NCBI GenBank assembly: GCA_944320955.1
Contig: CALUJL010000002.1
Location: forward strand, 1-64,000
Origin: an uncultured Bacteroidaceae bacterium
Lineage (GTDB): Bacteria; Bacteroidota; Bacteroidia; Bacteroidales; Bacteroidaceae
DNA: 64,000 nt
Direction of reading: 5' to 3'
The position numbers and the translations under genes were made by a program. Each line of letters begins with the position of its first letter. Positions within the stretch are counted from its first letter, which is position 1. Under the pieces are notes generated by a model, which made no database searches, had not been told where the DNA came from, and saw nothing but the letters and a program-made list of their open reading frames with translations. This document shows, piece by piece, positions 10,455 to 18,151 of this stretch.

Positions 10455-12389
10455 ATGAGCGATGTAATACGTCTTCTTCCCGACTCTGTGGCCAATCAGA
10501 TAGCTGCGGGTGAGGTCATACAGCGTCCGTCTTCCGTAATCAAGGAACTGGTGGAAAACTCCATCGATGCCGGAGCCACGGAGATCGAAATCGTCCTGCT
10601 CGACGCGGGGCGGACACTGATTCAGGTGATTGACAATGGCAAAGGCATGTCGCAGACCGATGCCCGCCTGTCTTTTGAGCGCCATGCTACTTCCAAGATA
10701 CACAAGGCCGATGATCTTTTTGCCCTGACCACCATGGGATTCCGTGGCGAGGCTCTGGCTTCCATAGCCGCCGTGGCCCAAGTAGAGTTGCAGACCCGCA
10801 CGGCCGATGAGGAAGTCGGCACGCTTCTGGAGCTGGCCGCTTCCAAGGTAGTGCGCCAGGAGGTCGTCTCCTGTCCGCAAGGGGCGAACTTTTCGGTGAA
10901 AAACCTTTTCTACAACGTCCCGGCCCGCCGCAAATTCCTCAAGTCCAATCATACGGAGATGGGCCACATCCTGACGGAGTTTCAGCGCATCGTCCTGGTC
11001 CATCCCGATGTTTCCTTCAAACTGAGCGCCAACGGGCAGGAACTCTTCCACCTTTCGGCTGTCAATACTCGCCAGCGCATCCTTCAGGTCTTCGGCAAGC
11101 GGCTCAACCAGCAGCTGCTTCCCGTGGAGGCCGACACTTCTTTGGTGCACATCAAGGGCTTTGTCGGAAAGCCGGACGCTTCCAAGAAAAAGGGGGCGCA
11201 GACTTATTTTTTCGTCAATGGCCGCTTCATGCGCCATCCCTACTTTCACAAAGCTGTGATGGAGGCCTATGCCCACCTTGTGCCCGAAGGCGAGCAAGTG
11301 CCCTATTTCCTCTATTTCACCGTGCCGCCTTCGGAGATCGACGTGAATATCCATCCCACGAAGACCGAGATCAAGTTCGAGAACGAAGCCCCCGTCTGGC
11401 AAATAGTGCTGGCAGCCGTGAAAGAAGCCTTGGGCAAGTACGAGCTGGCGCCGACCATCGATTTCGATACCGCCGACAAGCCCGACATTCCCGCCCTTTC
11501 ATTCCCCGATGCGCCCGACCGCCCCGTGCGCGAGCCGCAGGTCAGTTTCGACCCCACCTATAATCCGTTCGATACCTCCTCCTCCCGTCCCCCTTCCAAG
11601 CCCGTGCCTGGCCGGTGGGAAGACCTTTATGCGGGAGCCGTTCCGGCAGGGGAGGAGACGCTCCCCGGGCCGGGGGGGCAAATCATACCTTCCCGTATCA
11701 CGCTGCAGGCTGCAGGCACTTTCGCTCCGGACTCCTTCCCCGATGCCGGGGAACAGCAGGCCCGGCTGTTCGAGTCGGCAGCAGGCTCCTCCTCTGCAGC
11801 CGCTTCCCGGCCCGAGGGTGGCTATAAGCCCTTTCAGCTGAAGGGCCGCTATCTGCTCGTTTCCGTGAAGTCTGGCCTGATGCTCATCGACCAGCGGCGG
11901 GCCCATATCCGCGTCCTGTTCGACCGCTATGCCGACCAGTTGGAGAAGCGGCAGGGCAGCGGCCAGCGGCTTCTCTTTCCTGAGATTGTGGAGCTTTCCC
12001 CCGAAGAAGTCGTAGCCCTGCAGGCCATCTGTTCCGACCTCTCCGGCCTGGGCTTCGACATTGCCCCCATGGGCGGTGCGAGCTATGCCGTCCATGCCGT
12101 TCCGGCCGAGACCGACGGGGCGATTCCTGCACCGCCGTCCCGTCTGGTGGCCGACCTGATCCACGTCTCCATGGAGAAGACCACCGAACTCCGCAAGGGC
12201 CTTCACTACGAACTGGCCCTGACCTTGGCGCGCTCCTCGGCCATCGTCTACGGTCAAGCCCTCTCTCCCGAAGAGATGACGCACCTCATCGATTCCCTCT
12301 TCCAGTCTCCCGACTGCAACTACACCCCCGACGGCCGCCCCGTCTTTGTCATCCTGCGCGAAGAAGAATTGGAGCGCATGTTCCGGTGA
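10455..12389 (+). CDS. mutL: DNA mismatch repair protein MutL
   Basis: The 644-residue protein has the GHKL ATPase motifs at the N-terminus: ELVENSIDAGAT, DNGKGM, ATSKI, GFRGEALASIAAV, and the DNA-binding/dimer region ending in VNIHPTKTEIKF near residue 300. A variable Pro-rich linker (350-450) precedes the dimerisation domain. The C-terminal metal-binding endonuclease motifs are not intact: DQHA(x)2E(x)4E reads DQRRAHIRVLFD from D479, and neither ACR nor CPHGRP is present (the latter reads PDGRP). MutL couples MutS mismatch recognition to strand removal. It starts four bases after the OstA-like gene and ends the housekeeping operon. Confidence 0.95.
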   Translation: MSDVIRLLPDSVANQIAAGEVIQRPSSVIKELVENSIDAGATEIEIVLLDAGRTLIQVIDNGKGMSQTDARLSFERHATSKIHKADDLFALTTMGFRGEALASIAAVAQVELQTRTADEEVGTLLELAASKVVRQEVVSCPQGANFSVKNLFYNVPARRKFLKSNHTEMGHILTEFQRIVLVHPDVSFKLSANGQELFHLSAVNTRQRILQVFGKRLNQQLLPVEADTSLVHIKGFVGKPDASKKKGAQTYFFVNGRFMRHPYFHKAVMEAYAHLVPEGEQVPYFLYFTVPPSEIDVNIHPTKTEIKFENEAPVWQIVLAAVKEALGKYELAPTIDFDTADKPDIPALSFPDAPDRPVREPQVSFDPTYNPFDTSSSRPPSKPVPGRWEDLYAGAVPAGEETLPGPGGQIIPSRITLQAAGTFAPDSFPDAGEQQARLFESAAGSSSAAASRPEGGYKPFQLKGRYLLVSVKSGLMLIDQRRAHIRVLFDRYADQLEKRQGSGQRLLFPEIVELSPEEVVALQAICSDLSGLGFDIAPMGGASYAVHAVPAETDGAIPAPPSRLVADLIHVSMEKTTELRKGLHYELALTLARSSAIVYGQALSPEEMTHLIDSLFQSPDCNYTPDGRPVFVILREEELERMFR

Positions 12390-12414
12390 CATTGGCCCCG
12401 TTCCGTCTTTCCGC

Positions 12415-12555
12415 AGCAGGCCAGTGGCTGCAAGCAGCAGCCACACTGCCCCGCCGGCGACAGCCTAGAGCCACTGCGGCGTCACCTCTGCGTCCACGAA
12501 ACGCGGCGAGCAAACCCAAAAAGCCCCTCCCGTCCACAGGGCGAACAGGAGAGGC
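12415..12555 (-). pseudogene. Fragment duplicate of the start of the Wzy_C/TPR gene
   Basis: About 130 bases here match 17940-18075, which encodes residues about 14-60 of the O-antigen-ligase-like protein on the minus strand, at near 90% identity by eye. The frame reads LFALWTGGAFWVCSPRFVDA, then PQWL, a stop (TAG in place of TGG), and AVAGGAVWLLLAATGLLR, after which similarity ends at the mutL stop. There is no start codon and no downstream part, so this is a dead fragment. It marks the left limit of the island and shows that this region has undergone duplication and deletion. Confidence 0.75.
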
Positions 12556-12617
12556 TTGACCGATGGACGCAAAAGACCGTCCCAGAAATTCTTCATACAG
12601 TCCGAGAAATTCATCTC

Positions 12618-13289
12618 TTATTCATCCGGCAGCTGGTGCAGCTCCTTGGTCAGGAGCAGCAGCACTTGCTTCTTCTTGGCGGGTTCCCGGCCGAAGACGA
12701 CCCACTTGGCCTGGCGCAGGGAGCAGTCGAATACGGTATCGAAACGGACCATGTTGTTTGTCTCTTCCAGCATGTCGGTCGACATCTTCCGCGGGTCGTC
12801 CCACAAGATCTGGACGGGTGCGCCTTCGTAGGTATAGGCATTCCCGTGCCAGCCCTTGTCCTTCCGTTCCGAGAACGAAGGGCCGAGGAGGCCGCGCATC
12901 ACCTTCACGAAGCGCCGCGCCGAGCGCCAGCGCCGTCCGTATGCCTTGGACAGTTCCTTTTCGGACTCCTCCAGGTTCCACGCGCCGACCGTTTCCAAGA
13001 CATAGGGCGGAAAGCTCTTTCTCATCCGGGGAAAGGCAGCTGCAAAATTCGTCGTGTCCCGCACTGCGACGGTATGGAACGTGTAGGCCCAGTCCCGGTC
13101 TTGCGGGCGATACCACGGCACATCGCCAAAGTCCGGGTCGTACATCCCGGAGTCGAAGATGAGCCGCATCTCCGTCAACCGCGCGTCCCCGGCCTCGTCC
13201 GGCCATACGACCACAAAAGACTGTCCCCGCGCCGGAAAGGAAAAACCAAGAATACCGGCAAAAAACAACAGGCAAGCATATATTTTCAT
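12618..13289 (-). CDS. Secreted protein, member of island paralogue family (223 aa)
   Basis: I do not recognise this family. The product has a signal peptide (cleavage near ARG|QS) and 200 residues of mature protein. It shares a C-terminal pattern with four other genes in the island: an aromatic-rich AWN/D-x-(E/D)S helix (GAWNLEESEKEL), a basic segment ending in MRGLLGPSF, then YEGAPVQILWDD, DCSLRQAKWVVFGRE and a final QVLLLLTKEL. This is the most divergent member. It lies 42 bases downstream of the 219-residue paralogue and is probably in one transcript with it. No catalytic motif or lipobox is seen; the protein is probably periplasmic or exported. Confidence 0.75.
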   Translation of the reverse strand: MKIYACLLFFAGILGFSFPARGQSFVVVWPDEAGDARLTEMRLIFDSGMYDPDFGDVPWYRPQDRDWAYTFHTVAVRDTTNFAAAFPRMRKSFPPYVLETVGAWNLEESEKELSKAYGRRWRSARRFVKVMRGLLGPSFSERKDKGWHGNAYTYEGAPVQILWDDPRKMSTDMLEETNNMVRFDTVFDCSLRQAKWVVFGREPAKKKQVLLLLTKELHQLPDE

Positions 13290-13331
13290 AAGTATCTGAA
13301 TAGAATTGAGTGAATAATTCCTTTTTTATTC

Positions 13332-13991
13332 CTATAGCAGGCGTTTTGTCACCATCAGCAGGACGTAGTTGCCGGATGCGGTACGCCCCAGAATCACCCA
13401 GCGCACGTCGCGCAACGAATAGTCGAGTATATAATAGAGCGGGTATCTGGGTTTTTCCTTCTTAAGCCACCAGTCCGGGTACATCCCCATCACGGTGTCC
13501 CAAATGATCTGGCAGTTTCGTCCCCGGTAGGCCAGTTGCATCATGTTGCGCCCGGCTTGTGGCGATGAGAGGTCGGCATTGGCAACCACTTGGAAGTCCT
13601 TGCCCAATACTCTCTGCATTACTTCGGGGATGCGTGCCTCTTTTTGCCACTTTTTCCGTTCGCGCTTTTTCTTTACCCCGAAGGCGCGGGCCAGGGAATC
13701 CACTTTCCACGTTTGTACCACTTCGTAAACCTTTACCAGATCCCGGACACGCGGGTCTGAGAAGCGGTCCATATAGCCGGTCGTGTCCTGCAAAGCGTGG
13801 GTTGTACATTCGAAGCCATTGCCCCATCCTTCCTCATCATAATGCATACGATTGTAGCTAAAATCGTATTGAAAGAAAGGATAGATCTGGTAAAGAGGCC
13901 GAATGGCCACATAGCGAAAGTCGCGACCGGAAGCCTGAGCAGCCCCCCAAGCGTTTAACAACAACAAGAGCACGGCAATGGTTGGTTTCAT
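13332..13991 (-). CDS. Secreted protein, member of island paralogue family (219 aa)
   Basis: Unknown function. After a signal peptide (cleavage near AQA|SG) the protein has the family landmarks: DFRYVAIRPLY at the start of the mature part, TTHALQDTTGYMDRF, VVQTWKVDSLARAFG, ARIPEVMQRVLGKDF, YRGRNCQIIWD, DYSLRDVRWVILGRT and NYVLLMVTKRLL as the last residues. It is closest to the N-terminal half of the 465-residue protein at 18253-19650 (shared IPEVM-RVLG and YRGRNCQ). It is upstream of the 223-residue paralogue on the same strand. Its 5' side carries a copy of the 24-nt repeat also found at 14562-14585. Confidence 0.78.
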   Translation of the reverse strand: MKPTIAVLLLLLNAWGAAQASGRDFRYVAIRPLYQIYPFFQYDFSYNRMHYDEEGWGNGFECTTHALQDTTGYMDRFSDPRVRDLVKVYEVVQTWKVDSLARAFGVKKKRERKKWQKEARIPEVMQRVLGKDFQVVANADLSSPQAGRNMMQLAYRGRNCQIIWDTVMGMYPDWWLKKEKPRYPLYYILDYSLRDVRWVILGRTASGNYVLLMVTKRLL

Positions 13992-14004
13992 AGGCAGTAT
14001 GGAA

Positions 14005-14028
14005 AAATGGGAATTTAGCGGTTCAAAT
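14005..14028. repeat. 24-nt direct repeat, copy 1
   Basis: Reads AAATGGGAATTTAGCGGTTC plus AAAT on the plus strand and matches 14562-14585 at 22 of 24 positions. The two copies flank the Bro-N/truncated Fic gene. On the minus strand this copy reads TTG AAC CGC TAA, an echo of the end of the 110-residue gene. Confidence 0.7.
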
Positions 14029-14072
14029 CATCAATTTTAGCTCACTGGACATATCGTATTCTTCCATAACGA

Positions 14073-14561
14073 TCAATCCAATCCACCAAAGATATAGGCA
14101 TGAATCTGTTGCAGACATTTTAAACTACCGGGTTCAAGAGTGTGTAACAGACCACTTTCATATAATTGATAGGCCTTTTTCCTACTTTGGCCGTCTAACG
14201 TATTGTCGCTATAGGTGAACCAATCAAGGAATTCGTTTGCTCTATTATTGGGATAATGTTTAGCCAATAGGGCAACACCTTCACTATTAAGAACATCAGC
14301 GATACGCAACTTCCCATCCGGAGCTTCAAATTTGAACCCGTGAGTGGCACTCACGAGTTGAATGCCTTCCTGCTTCAGCTTTCGTTTCAGCCATCGCCAG
14401 TAGTTTCCGGCTTTTGTATAATCCGGCTCGTCATTGATAGCTCGGACTATATCGGTTGCCGAGAACCACCAACAATTGCTCTCATCATCCCATACTGCCC
14501 GCACTTCCCGGTCATTAAAGAAACGGATGGATTTCTTTGGTTGTCTTTTTACCTCTTCCAT
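14073..14561 (-). CDS. Bro-N domain protein truncated at the start of a Fic domain
   Basis: The 162-residue product starts with a Bro-N-like domain (IRFFNDREVRAVWDDES, WWFSATDIVRAIN, DVLNSEGVALLAKHYPNNRA, FLDWFTYSDNT), as in the N-terminal half of a common Bacteroidales Fic-type protein of about 330 residues. It then enters the Fic domain (LKCLQQIHAYIFGGL) and stops one residue later; the HxFxDGNGR-type catalytic motif is absent. Just past the stop, in another frame, is a short winged-helix-like end (IDRYGRIRYV). The simplest reading is a deletion of the Fic core, leaving a toxin remnant. It starts 10 bases after the 110-residue gene and its DNA is AT-richer than the island around it. Confidence 0.72.
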   Translation of the reverse strand: MEEVKRQPKKSIRFFNDREVRAVWDDESNCWWFSATDIVRAINDEPDYTKAGNYWRWLKRKLKQEGIQLVSATHGFKFEAPDGKLRIADVLNSEGVALLAKHYPNNRANEFLDWFTYSDNTLDGQSRKKAYQLYESGLLHTLEPGSLKCLQQIHAYIFGGLD

Positions 14562-14585
14562 AAATGAGAATTTAACGGTTCAAAT
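14562..14585. repeat. 24-nt direct repeat, copy 2
   Basis: Partner of 14005-14028 (two mismatches in 24). This copy covers the last codons and stop of the 110-residue gene on the minus strand (NLNR then TAA) and the space before the Bro-N start codon. Confidence 0.7.
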
Positions 14586-14904
14586 TTATGTTTCTAACGA
14601 CCCATTTCCCGTTCCTTTTCCCGTTTTCCTGTTCCAGCAAACCGCGCTCTATCAAAGAGGGGGTCATTCGCTTGACGGTTCGGGGAGATTTGCCGATATG
14701 TACGGCAACCTCGGTTTGTGTGGTATTGGGATTGTCTTTGAGGTATTCTCCTGCGATGTGCCTGCCTGCCGTTTGCTGCAAATACTCTGATAGTTTAAGG
14801 CCGTCCACCTCTTGCAGGCCGATGGCGGCCTGCCACGCTTGAGCCTTTTCTTTGCGCTCAGGTTCGCCTTGTCTTATATATTTGTCGAAATCACTCATCC
14901 CCAA
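14572..14904 (-). CDS. Fic-family N-terminus joined to winged helix, Fic core missing
   Basis: The 110-residue product begins with SDFDKYIRQGEP, IGLQEVDGLK and a YL-x3-A-x2-HI-G segment, which I recognise as the first 50 residues of Bacteroidales Fic-family proteins. In those proteins the Fic catalytic domain follows; here the chain goes directly into a winged-helix module (LKDNPNTTQTEVAVHIGKS, ERGLLEQENGKRNGKWVV) of the kind found at Fic C-termini. So the gene looks like an in-frame internal deletion, although a small natural DNA-binding antitoxin cannot be excluded. It is upstream of the Bro-N/Fic remnant and overlaps it in transcription. Confidence 0.6.
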   Translation of the reverse strand: MGMSDFDKYIRQGEPERKEKAQAWQAAIGLQEVDGLKLSEYLQQTAGRHIAGEYLKDNPNTTQTEVAVHIGKSPRTVKRMTPSLIERGLLEQENGKRNGKWVVRNINLNR

Positions 14905-15023
14905 TAATCAAGTTAAACAGCGGGTGTAAAGATAGGAAACAATCCTCAAACAAAGGAGCATTCCGGTGGATAATCTGCGAGTCTGTTCGTGTGTCGGGTT
15001 TAACCGGCGAGTTGCAGATTCAT

Positions 15024-15089
15024 GCGGCGGTTTTGGGAAAAAGTGCTGCCGCTTTTTGCAAAAAGTGCTGCATCTTTTTCCGCTTTCCG
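15024..15089. repeat. 22-nt tandem repeat array A (3 units)
   Basis: Units at 15024-15045, 15046-15067 and 15068-15089 share the pattern (C/G)YGSCGSTTTT..GAAAAAGTG with an exact 22-nt period. The array fills the space between the end of the 251-residue secreted protein and the Fic-like gene. Same family as arrays at 29358, 42934, 44947 and 48852. Confidence 0.7.
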
Positions 15090-15091
15090 TT

Positions 15092-15847
15092 TCAGTCCAT
15101 TTCCACCATCGGGCGGGTCAGGAGCAGGAGGACGTAGCAGTTCTCCGAGTAGCGGCAGAGGGCCACTTGCCGGGCATCTTGGAACGTGTAGGTGAAGTCC
15201 CAGAAGTATTCGCCCGAGGGGGCGTCGGCAAAACCCTGCGGATTCTTGGAAACTTGGTTTTTGCTCACGTCGTCCCAAACGACCATGCAGTGCTTCCCCT
15301 CGTAGGTATATGGGCGTAAGCCGTCGAAGAAGGCGAAACCCGGGGTGCCGCGCCGCACGGATTTCCCTTCGCGCAGCCGTCCTCCGGCCAAGGCGTTGAG
15401 GACGGGGCCGATTTCGGCCTTGCGGAATTTCTTCTCCGACAGGCCGAAGCGAGTGCGGATGCTGTCCGCGTCCCACGCCTCCACCAGCTCCAGCACCACG
15501 GAGTGCAGCCCGCGGTTCAGGAGCGCCAGCGTGTCTTCCCATACCTGCCTCGTGCGGTAGAGGCAGGCCTGGAAGTCGATGGCGTCGCCGTCGGGCAGGT
15601 AGGGGATTTCATCGATCCGGCCTTGGGAAAGCAGGCGGAGGCGGCGTGCGAGGCTGGGCATCTGGAAACGCGCCCCACCCACCGGATCCCATCGGTAGCG
15701 GGCCTGCCGTACAGGGGCATATTCGCCCCGTAGCGTCTCTGCTAGCGTCTCTTGGGGGCAGAGGAGCACTCTCTGCCCCTGAACCTGCGAGGTGGGGCAG
15801 AGAGTGCTAAGTAGGCAAATCAGAGCTACAGCTATATAATTTCTCAT
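15092..15847 (-). CDS. Secreted protein, island paralogue family (251 aa), cassette A partner
   Basis: Function unknown. Signal peptide (cleavage near VQG|QR), then VLLCPQETLAETL. Family landmarks are IDFQACLYRTRQVWEDTL, LVEAWDADSIRTRFG, IGPVLNALAGGRL, YEGKHCMVVWDD, FTYTFQDARQVALCRY and the end CYVLLLLTRPMVEMD. It is most similar to the 252-residue protein at 19672-20397 (same CRYS-NCYVLLLLTRPM-EMD end). Its ATG lies eight bases after the stop of lipoprotein A, just as the 252-residue gene follows lipoprotein B, so each forms a two-gene cassette. No catalytic residues are recognisable. Confidence 0.8.
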   Translation of the reverse strand: MRNYIAVALICLLSTLCPTSQVQGQRVLLCPQETLAETLRGEYAPVRQARYRWDPVGGARFQMPSLARRLRLLSQGRIDEIPYLPDGDAIDFQACLYRTRQVWEDTLALLNRGLHSVVLELVEAWDADSIRTRFGLSEKKFRKAEIGPVLNALAGGRLREGKSVRRGTPGFAFFDGLRPYTYEGKHCMVVWDDVSKNQVSKNPQGFADAPSGEYFWDFTYTFQDARQVALCRYSENCYVLLLLTRPMVEMD

Positions 15848-15855
15848 GTGCTTGG

Positions 15856-16302
15856 TTATCCAAAAGTTATGCTTCCTGTTCCATTAGAACCAGACAAACT
15901 CACACTTATGCTGTTGCTACTTCCTGACGCAGAAGTTACTTCTATCGTTGCAGTTGCTGAGACACTCGTCCCAGAAAAAGAGTATTCCAGATTTTTCGTC
16001 TTACACATACTCCCATCTGAAGCATGACCTGTAATAGATACATGGTTTCCTGGATTGACAGCACTACCAGCAGGAACCTTGTAGCAAGTCCAGCTAGCAG
16101 ATACCTTTATATTGTTATTATAACTCCTAGTAGCACTACCGCTACATACTACTATTGGCTTTTCCTCTGCCGATTTCCTCAGTACGGGGAATCCGCTTCG
16201 GGATTGGCGTTCCAACATCTCGTCATCGTCCTCGGACGAACAGGCCGGCAGTAGGCATATTGCGGCCGCCAGGATGGCGGCGTTCCAAAAGAGGTTTTTC
16301 AT
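15856..16302 (-). CDS. Lipoprotein A, constant N-terminus and variable C-terminus
   Basis: The ATG at 16302 is chosen because it gives a lipoprotein signal (hydrophobic stretch, lipobox LLPAC) as in lipoprotein B. The 148-residue product starts the mature part with CSSEDDDEMLERQSRSG, followed by FPVLRKSAE, identical in lipoprotein B through about residue 46. After that the two differ: here the rest is Ser/Thr/Asn rich (SVSLSGSNGTGSITFG at the end) and looks like a small all-beta domain, with two or three shared spots (KVSASW, PAGSAV). It precedes the 251-residue paralogue by eight bases. Function unknown; outer-membrane location is likely from the acidic residues after the lipid cysteine, an export signal in Bacteroidetes. 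Confidence 0.8.
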   Translation of the reverse strand: MKNLFWNAAILAAAICLLPACSSEDDDEMLERQSRSGFPVLRKSAEEKPIVVCSGSATRSYNNNIKVSASWTCYKVPAGSAVNPGNHVSITGHASDGSMCKTKNLEYSFSGTSVSATATIEVTSASGSSNSISVSLSGSNGTGSITFG

Positions 16303-16456
16303 ATTTTGTTTCTTCGTTTTTTTTAAGGTTTTAATTGTTCTCCCCACATTTGTCCCTTGTTGTTCCACCCGGGGGAGATTCCGGTGGAAAGGGTCTTGTG
16401 GTATGTTCTTTTCTACGGCATGGGAAACACCTTCTTTCTTCGTGTATATAAGTTTA
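16303..16456 (-). repeat. Conserved leader upstream of lipoprotein A (copy 1)
   Basis: The whole interval between the Wzy_C/TPR stop and lipoprotein A is a copy of 20933-21088. Similarity runs from about 16447 through the lipoprotein signal region, with few substitutions and one 3-nt indel. It contains a hairpin CCACC...GGTGG (about 16367-16388). The open frame through it lacks a start codon of its own. Confidence 0.75.
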
Positions 16457-18112
16457 TCACCACCCGGCTCTCTGACTGTCCTTGTAGGTGGAGAAGCGTC
16501 CATTTCCAGCCTCTTGTAGCAGGCGGTGCAGGTCGGCGCGCAGGAGTTCCGTCGCGGCCGACTCCACCTTGACCGGCATCCGCAGTCCCTCCCGTGCCAC
16601 GCGGCACGCCTCGTCCCTCCTCCCCGCAGCCATCAGGGCCTCGGCCAGCGCTTTGCGCGGTTGCAGCCGCCCGGGGCACATCCGCGCCGCCTGCCGAGCG
16701 TGGGCGGCGGCTTCCCCGTAGCGGCGCAGGTTCATGCAGTTGTCGCAGAGCAGGAGGCGGGTGTAGTAGTCTGCATAACGCGCAAGGCACCGCTCGCCCA
16801 CGCGTAGGCTCTCCCCGTAGCGGCCTGCCCAGTTCAGTTCTGCGGCATAGTTGTAGAGGAAGAGCGGCTCCCGCCCCAGCGGCTTCATCAGCTGTTCGTA
16901 TTCCCCTGCCACGGCCTCCCAGCCCTCCGCCACGACGCGGTGGGCCGCCCGCCGCCAGCGCATCTCCGCATCGGCCCGCACCGCCGTCCCGGCCAGAAGG
17001 CCTAAGGACAGGATTACCCCAGCCGTCCGTACCGCGCCGTGCCGCAGGAAGCGTCCGGCGGCTGTCCCCCTTCCCGTCATGCCCGCTGCCCGGAGCAGCA
17101 TCCACACCGCCATTCCGGCCAGCAGCCACGTGTGGGCGTAACGCCCGGGGTAGGAGAACAGGGCGAAGACCGCCCAGCCCGCCGCGCAGAGCAGGCCGCA
17201 GTCCGCCTCCCATCCCCGCCCCCTGCGGTAGAGCCGCACGAGCAGGACCGCTGCCGCCGCCAGCGCCGCGAGTCCGGCGAGGCCGTACTCTGCCGTCACG
17301 CCGAGGTATTCGCAGAAGGGATGTTTCACGTCGTCGGCCAGCAGGGCGAAGCGGCTGTCCGGATGCCGCGCGAAGTAATCGGCCTGGAAGTCCATGTAGT
17401 GCGCCTCGAAGCCGCCCGGCCCGTAGCCTGCGAAGGGTCGCGAGGCCGCCATTTCCGCCGTACACCGCCAGATGAGCAGCCGCCCGTCGGCCGACCCCTG
17501 CTTGTGGAAGTAGAGGAACGTCCCGGCCGCCGCGCCCGCCGCGAGGCACAGGGCGAGCACCGCCGCGCGCCGCCGTCCCCTCAGGCGCAGGGCGGCGAGG
17601 AGCATTCCCTCCGCCCAGAGGGCCGCCATGCCCGCCCGCGACCCGCTCGCCGCCACGGCTGCGGCCACTGCTGCCAGCCCCGCGCCCCACAGGGCATACT
17701 CCCATCGCTTCCCCCGCCGCAGCATCCCGAGGAAGAACGGGGCGGAGAGCGCCAGGGCCGAAGCCACGCCCGCCGGATTGTCCGACCGTCCCGTGACGGC
17801 AAACCCGTTCCGCCCCGGGCACAGGCCTGCCCCTTGCAGCAGGGCGTAGGCCGCCAGTGCCGCCGCCATGAGGCACACCACCCGCGCCGCCTGCCGCGGC
17901 GTGAAGGGCGCAGCCCCCTCCCGTCCCCGCAGCAGGCCGGTGGCCGCAAGCAGCAGCCACACCGCCCCACCGGCGACAGCCCAGAGCCACTGCGGCGTCA
18001 CTTCTGCGTCCACGAAGCGCGGCGAGCAAATCCAGAAAGCCCCTCCTGCCCACAGGGCGAACAGGAGGGTGTAGCTCTTTGACTTCAACAGTGTAAGAAA
18101 ACGGTTTCTCAT
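16457..18112 (-). CDS. O-antigen ligase-like (Wzy_C) membrane protein with C-terminal TPRs
   Basis: The 551-residue protein has about ten membrane segments in the first 380 residues and the Wzy_C/O-antigen ligase pattern: ASGSRAGMAAL, RLLIWRCTAEMAASRPFAGYGPGGF with a large periplasmic loop, and a conserved HPFCEYLGVTAEYGL. From about residue 395 a soluble region with TPR-like helices follows (LFLYNYAAELNWAGRYGESL, RRYGEAAAHARQAARMCPG, LAEALMAAGRRDEA). Proteins of this class transfer glycans to lipid A, other glycans or proteins; acceptor unknown here. It is embedded among secreted-protein genes rather than in a polysaccharide locus. DNA is strikingly GC-rich. A broken copy of its start lies at 12415-12555. 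Confidence 0.8.
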   Translation of the reverse strand: MRNRFLTLLKSKSYTLLFALWAGGAFWICSPRFVDAEVTPQWLWAVAGGAVWLLLAATGLLRGREGAAPFTPRQAARVVCLMAAALAAYALLQGAGLCPGRNGFAVTGRSDNPAGVASALALSAPFFLGMLRRGKRWEYALWGAGLAAVAAAVAASGSRAGMAALWAEGMLLAALRLRGRRRAAVLALCLAAGAAAGTFLYFHKQGSADGRLLIWRCTAEMAASRPFAGYGPGGFEAHYMDFQADYFARHPDSRFALLADDVKHPFCEYLGVTAEYGLAGLAALAAAAVLLVRLYRRGRGWEADCGLLCAAGWAVFALFSYPGRYAHTWLLAGMAVWMLLRAAGMTGRGTAAGRFLRHGAVRTAGVILSLGLLAGTAVRADAEMRWRRAAHRVVAEGWEAVAGEYEQLMKPLGREPLFLYNYAAELNWAGRYGESLRVGERCLARYADYYTRLLLCDNCMNLRRYGEAAAHARQAARMCPGRLQPRKALAEALMAAGRRDEACRVAREGLRMPVKVESAATELLRADLHRLLQEAGNGRFSTYKDSQRAGW

Positions 18113-18151
18113 TCTTTTTGAGTTTTGAGGCGTAGCACTCTTTTGGTGTTC

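Noticed and set aside
16594..18082. Long open frames on the plus strand opposite the ligase and secreted-protein genes
   Set aside because: They follow from the high GC content, lack ribosome sites, and their translations are Arg/Pro/Ser-rich without domain features; the minus-strand frames have signal peptides and membrane helices.
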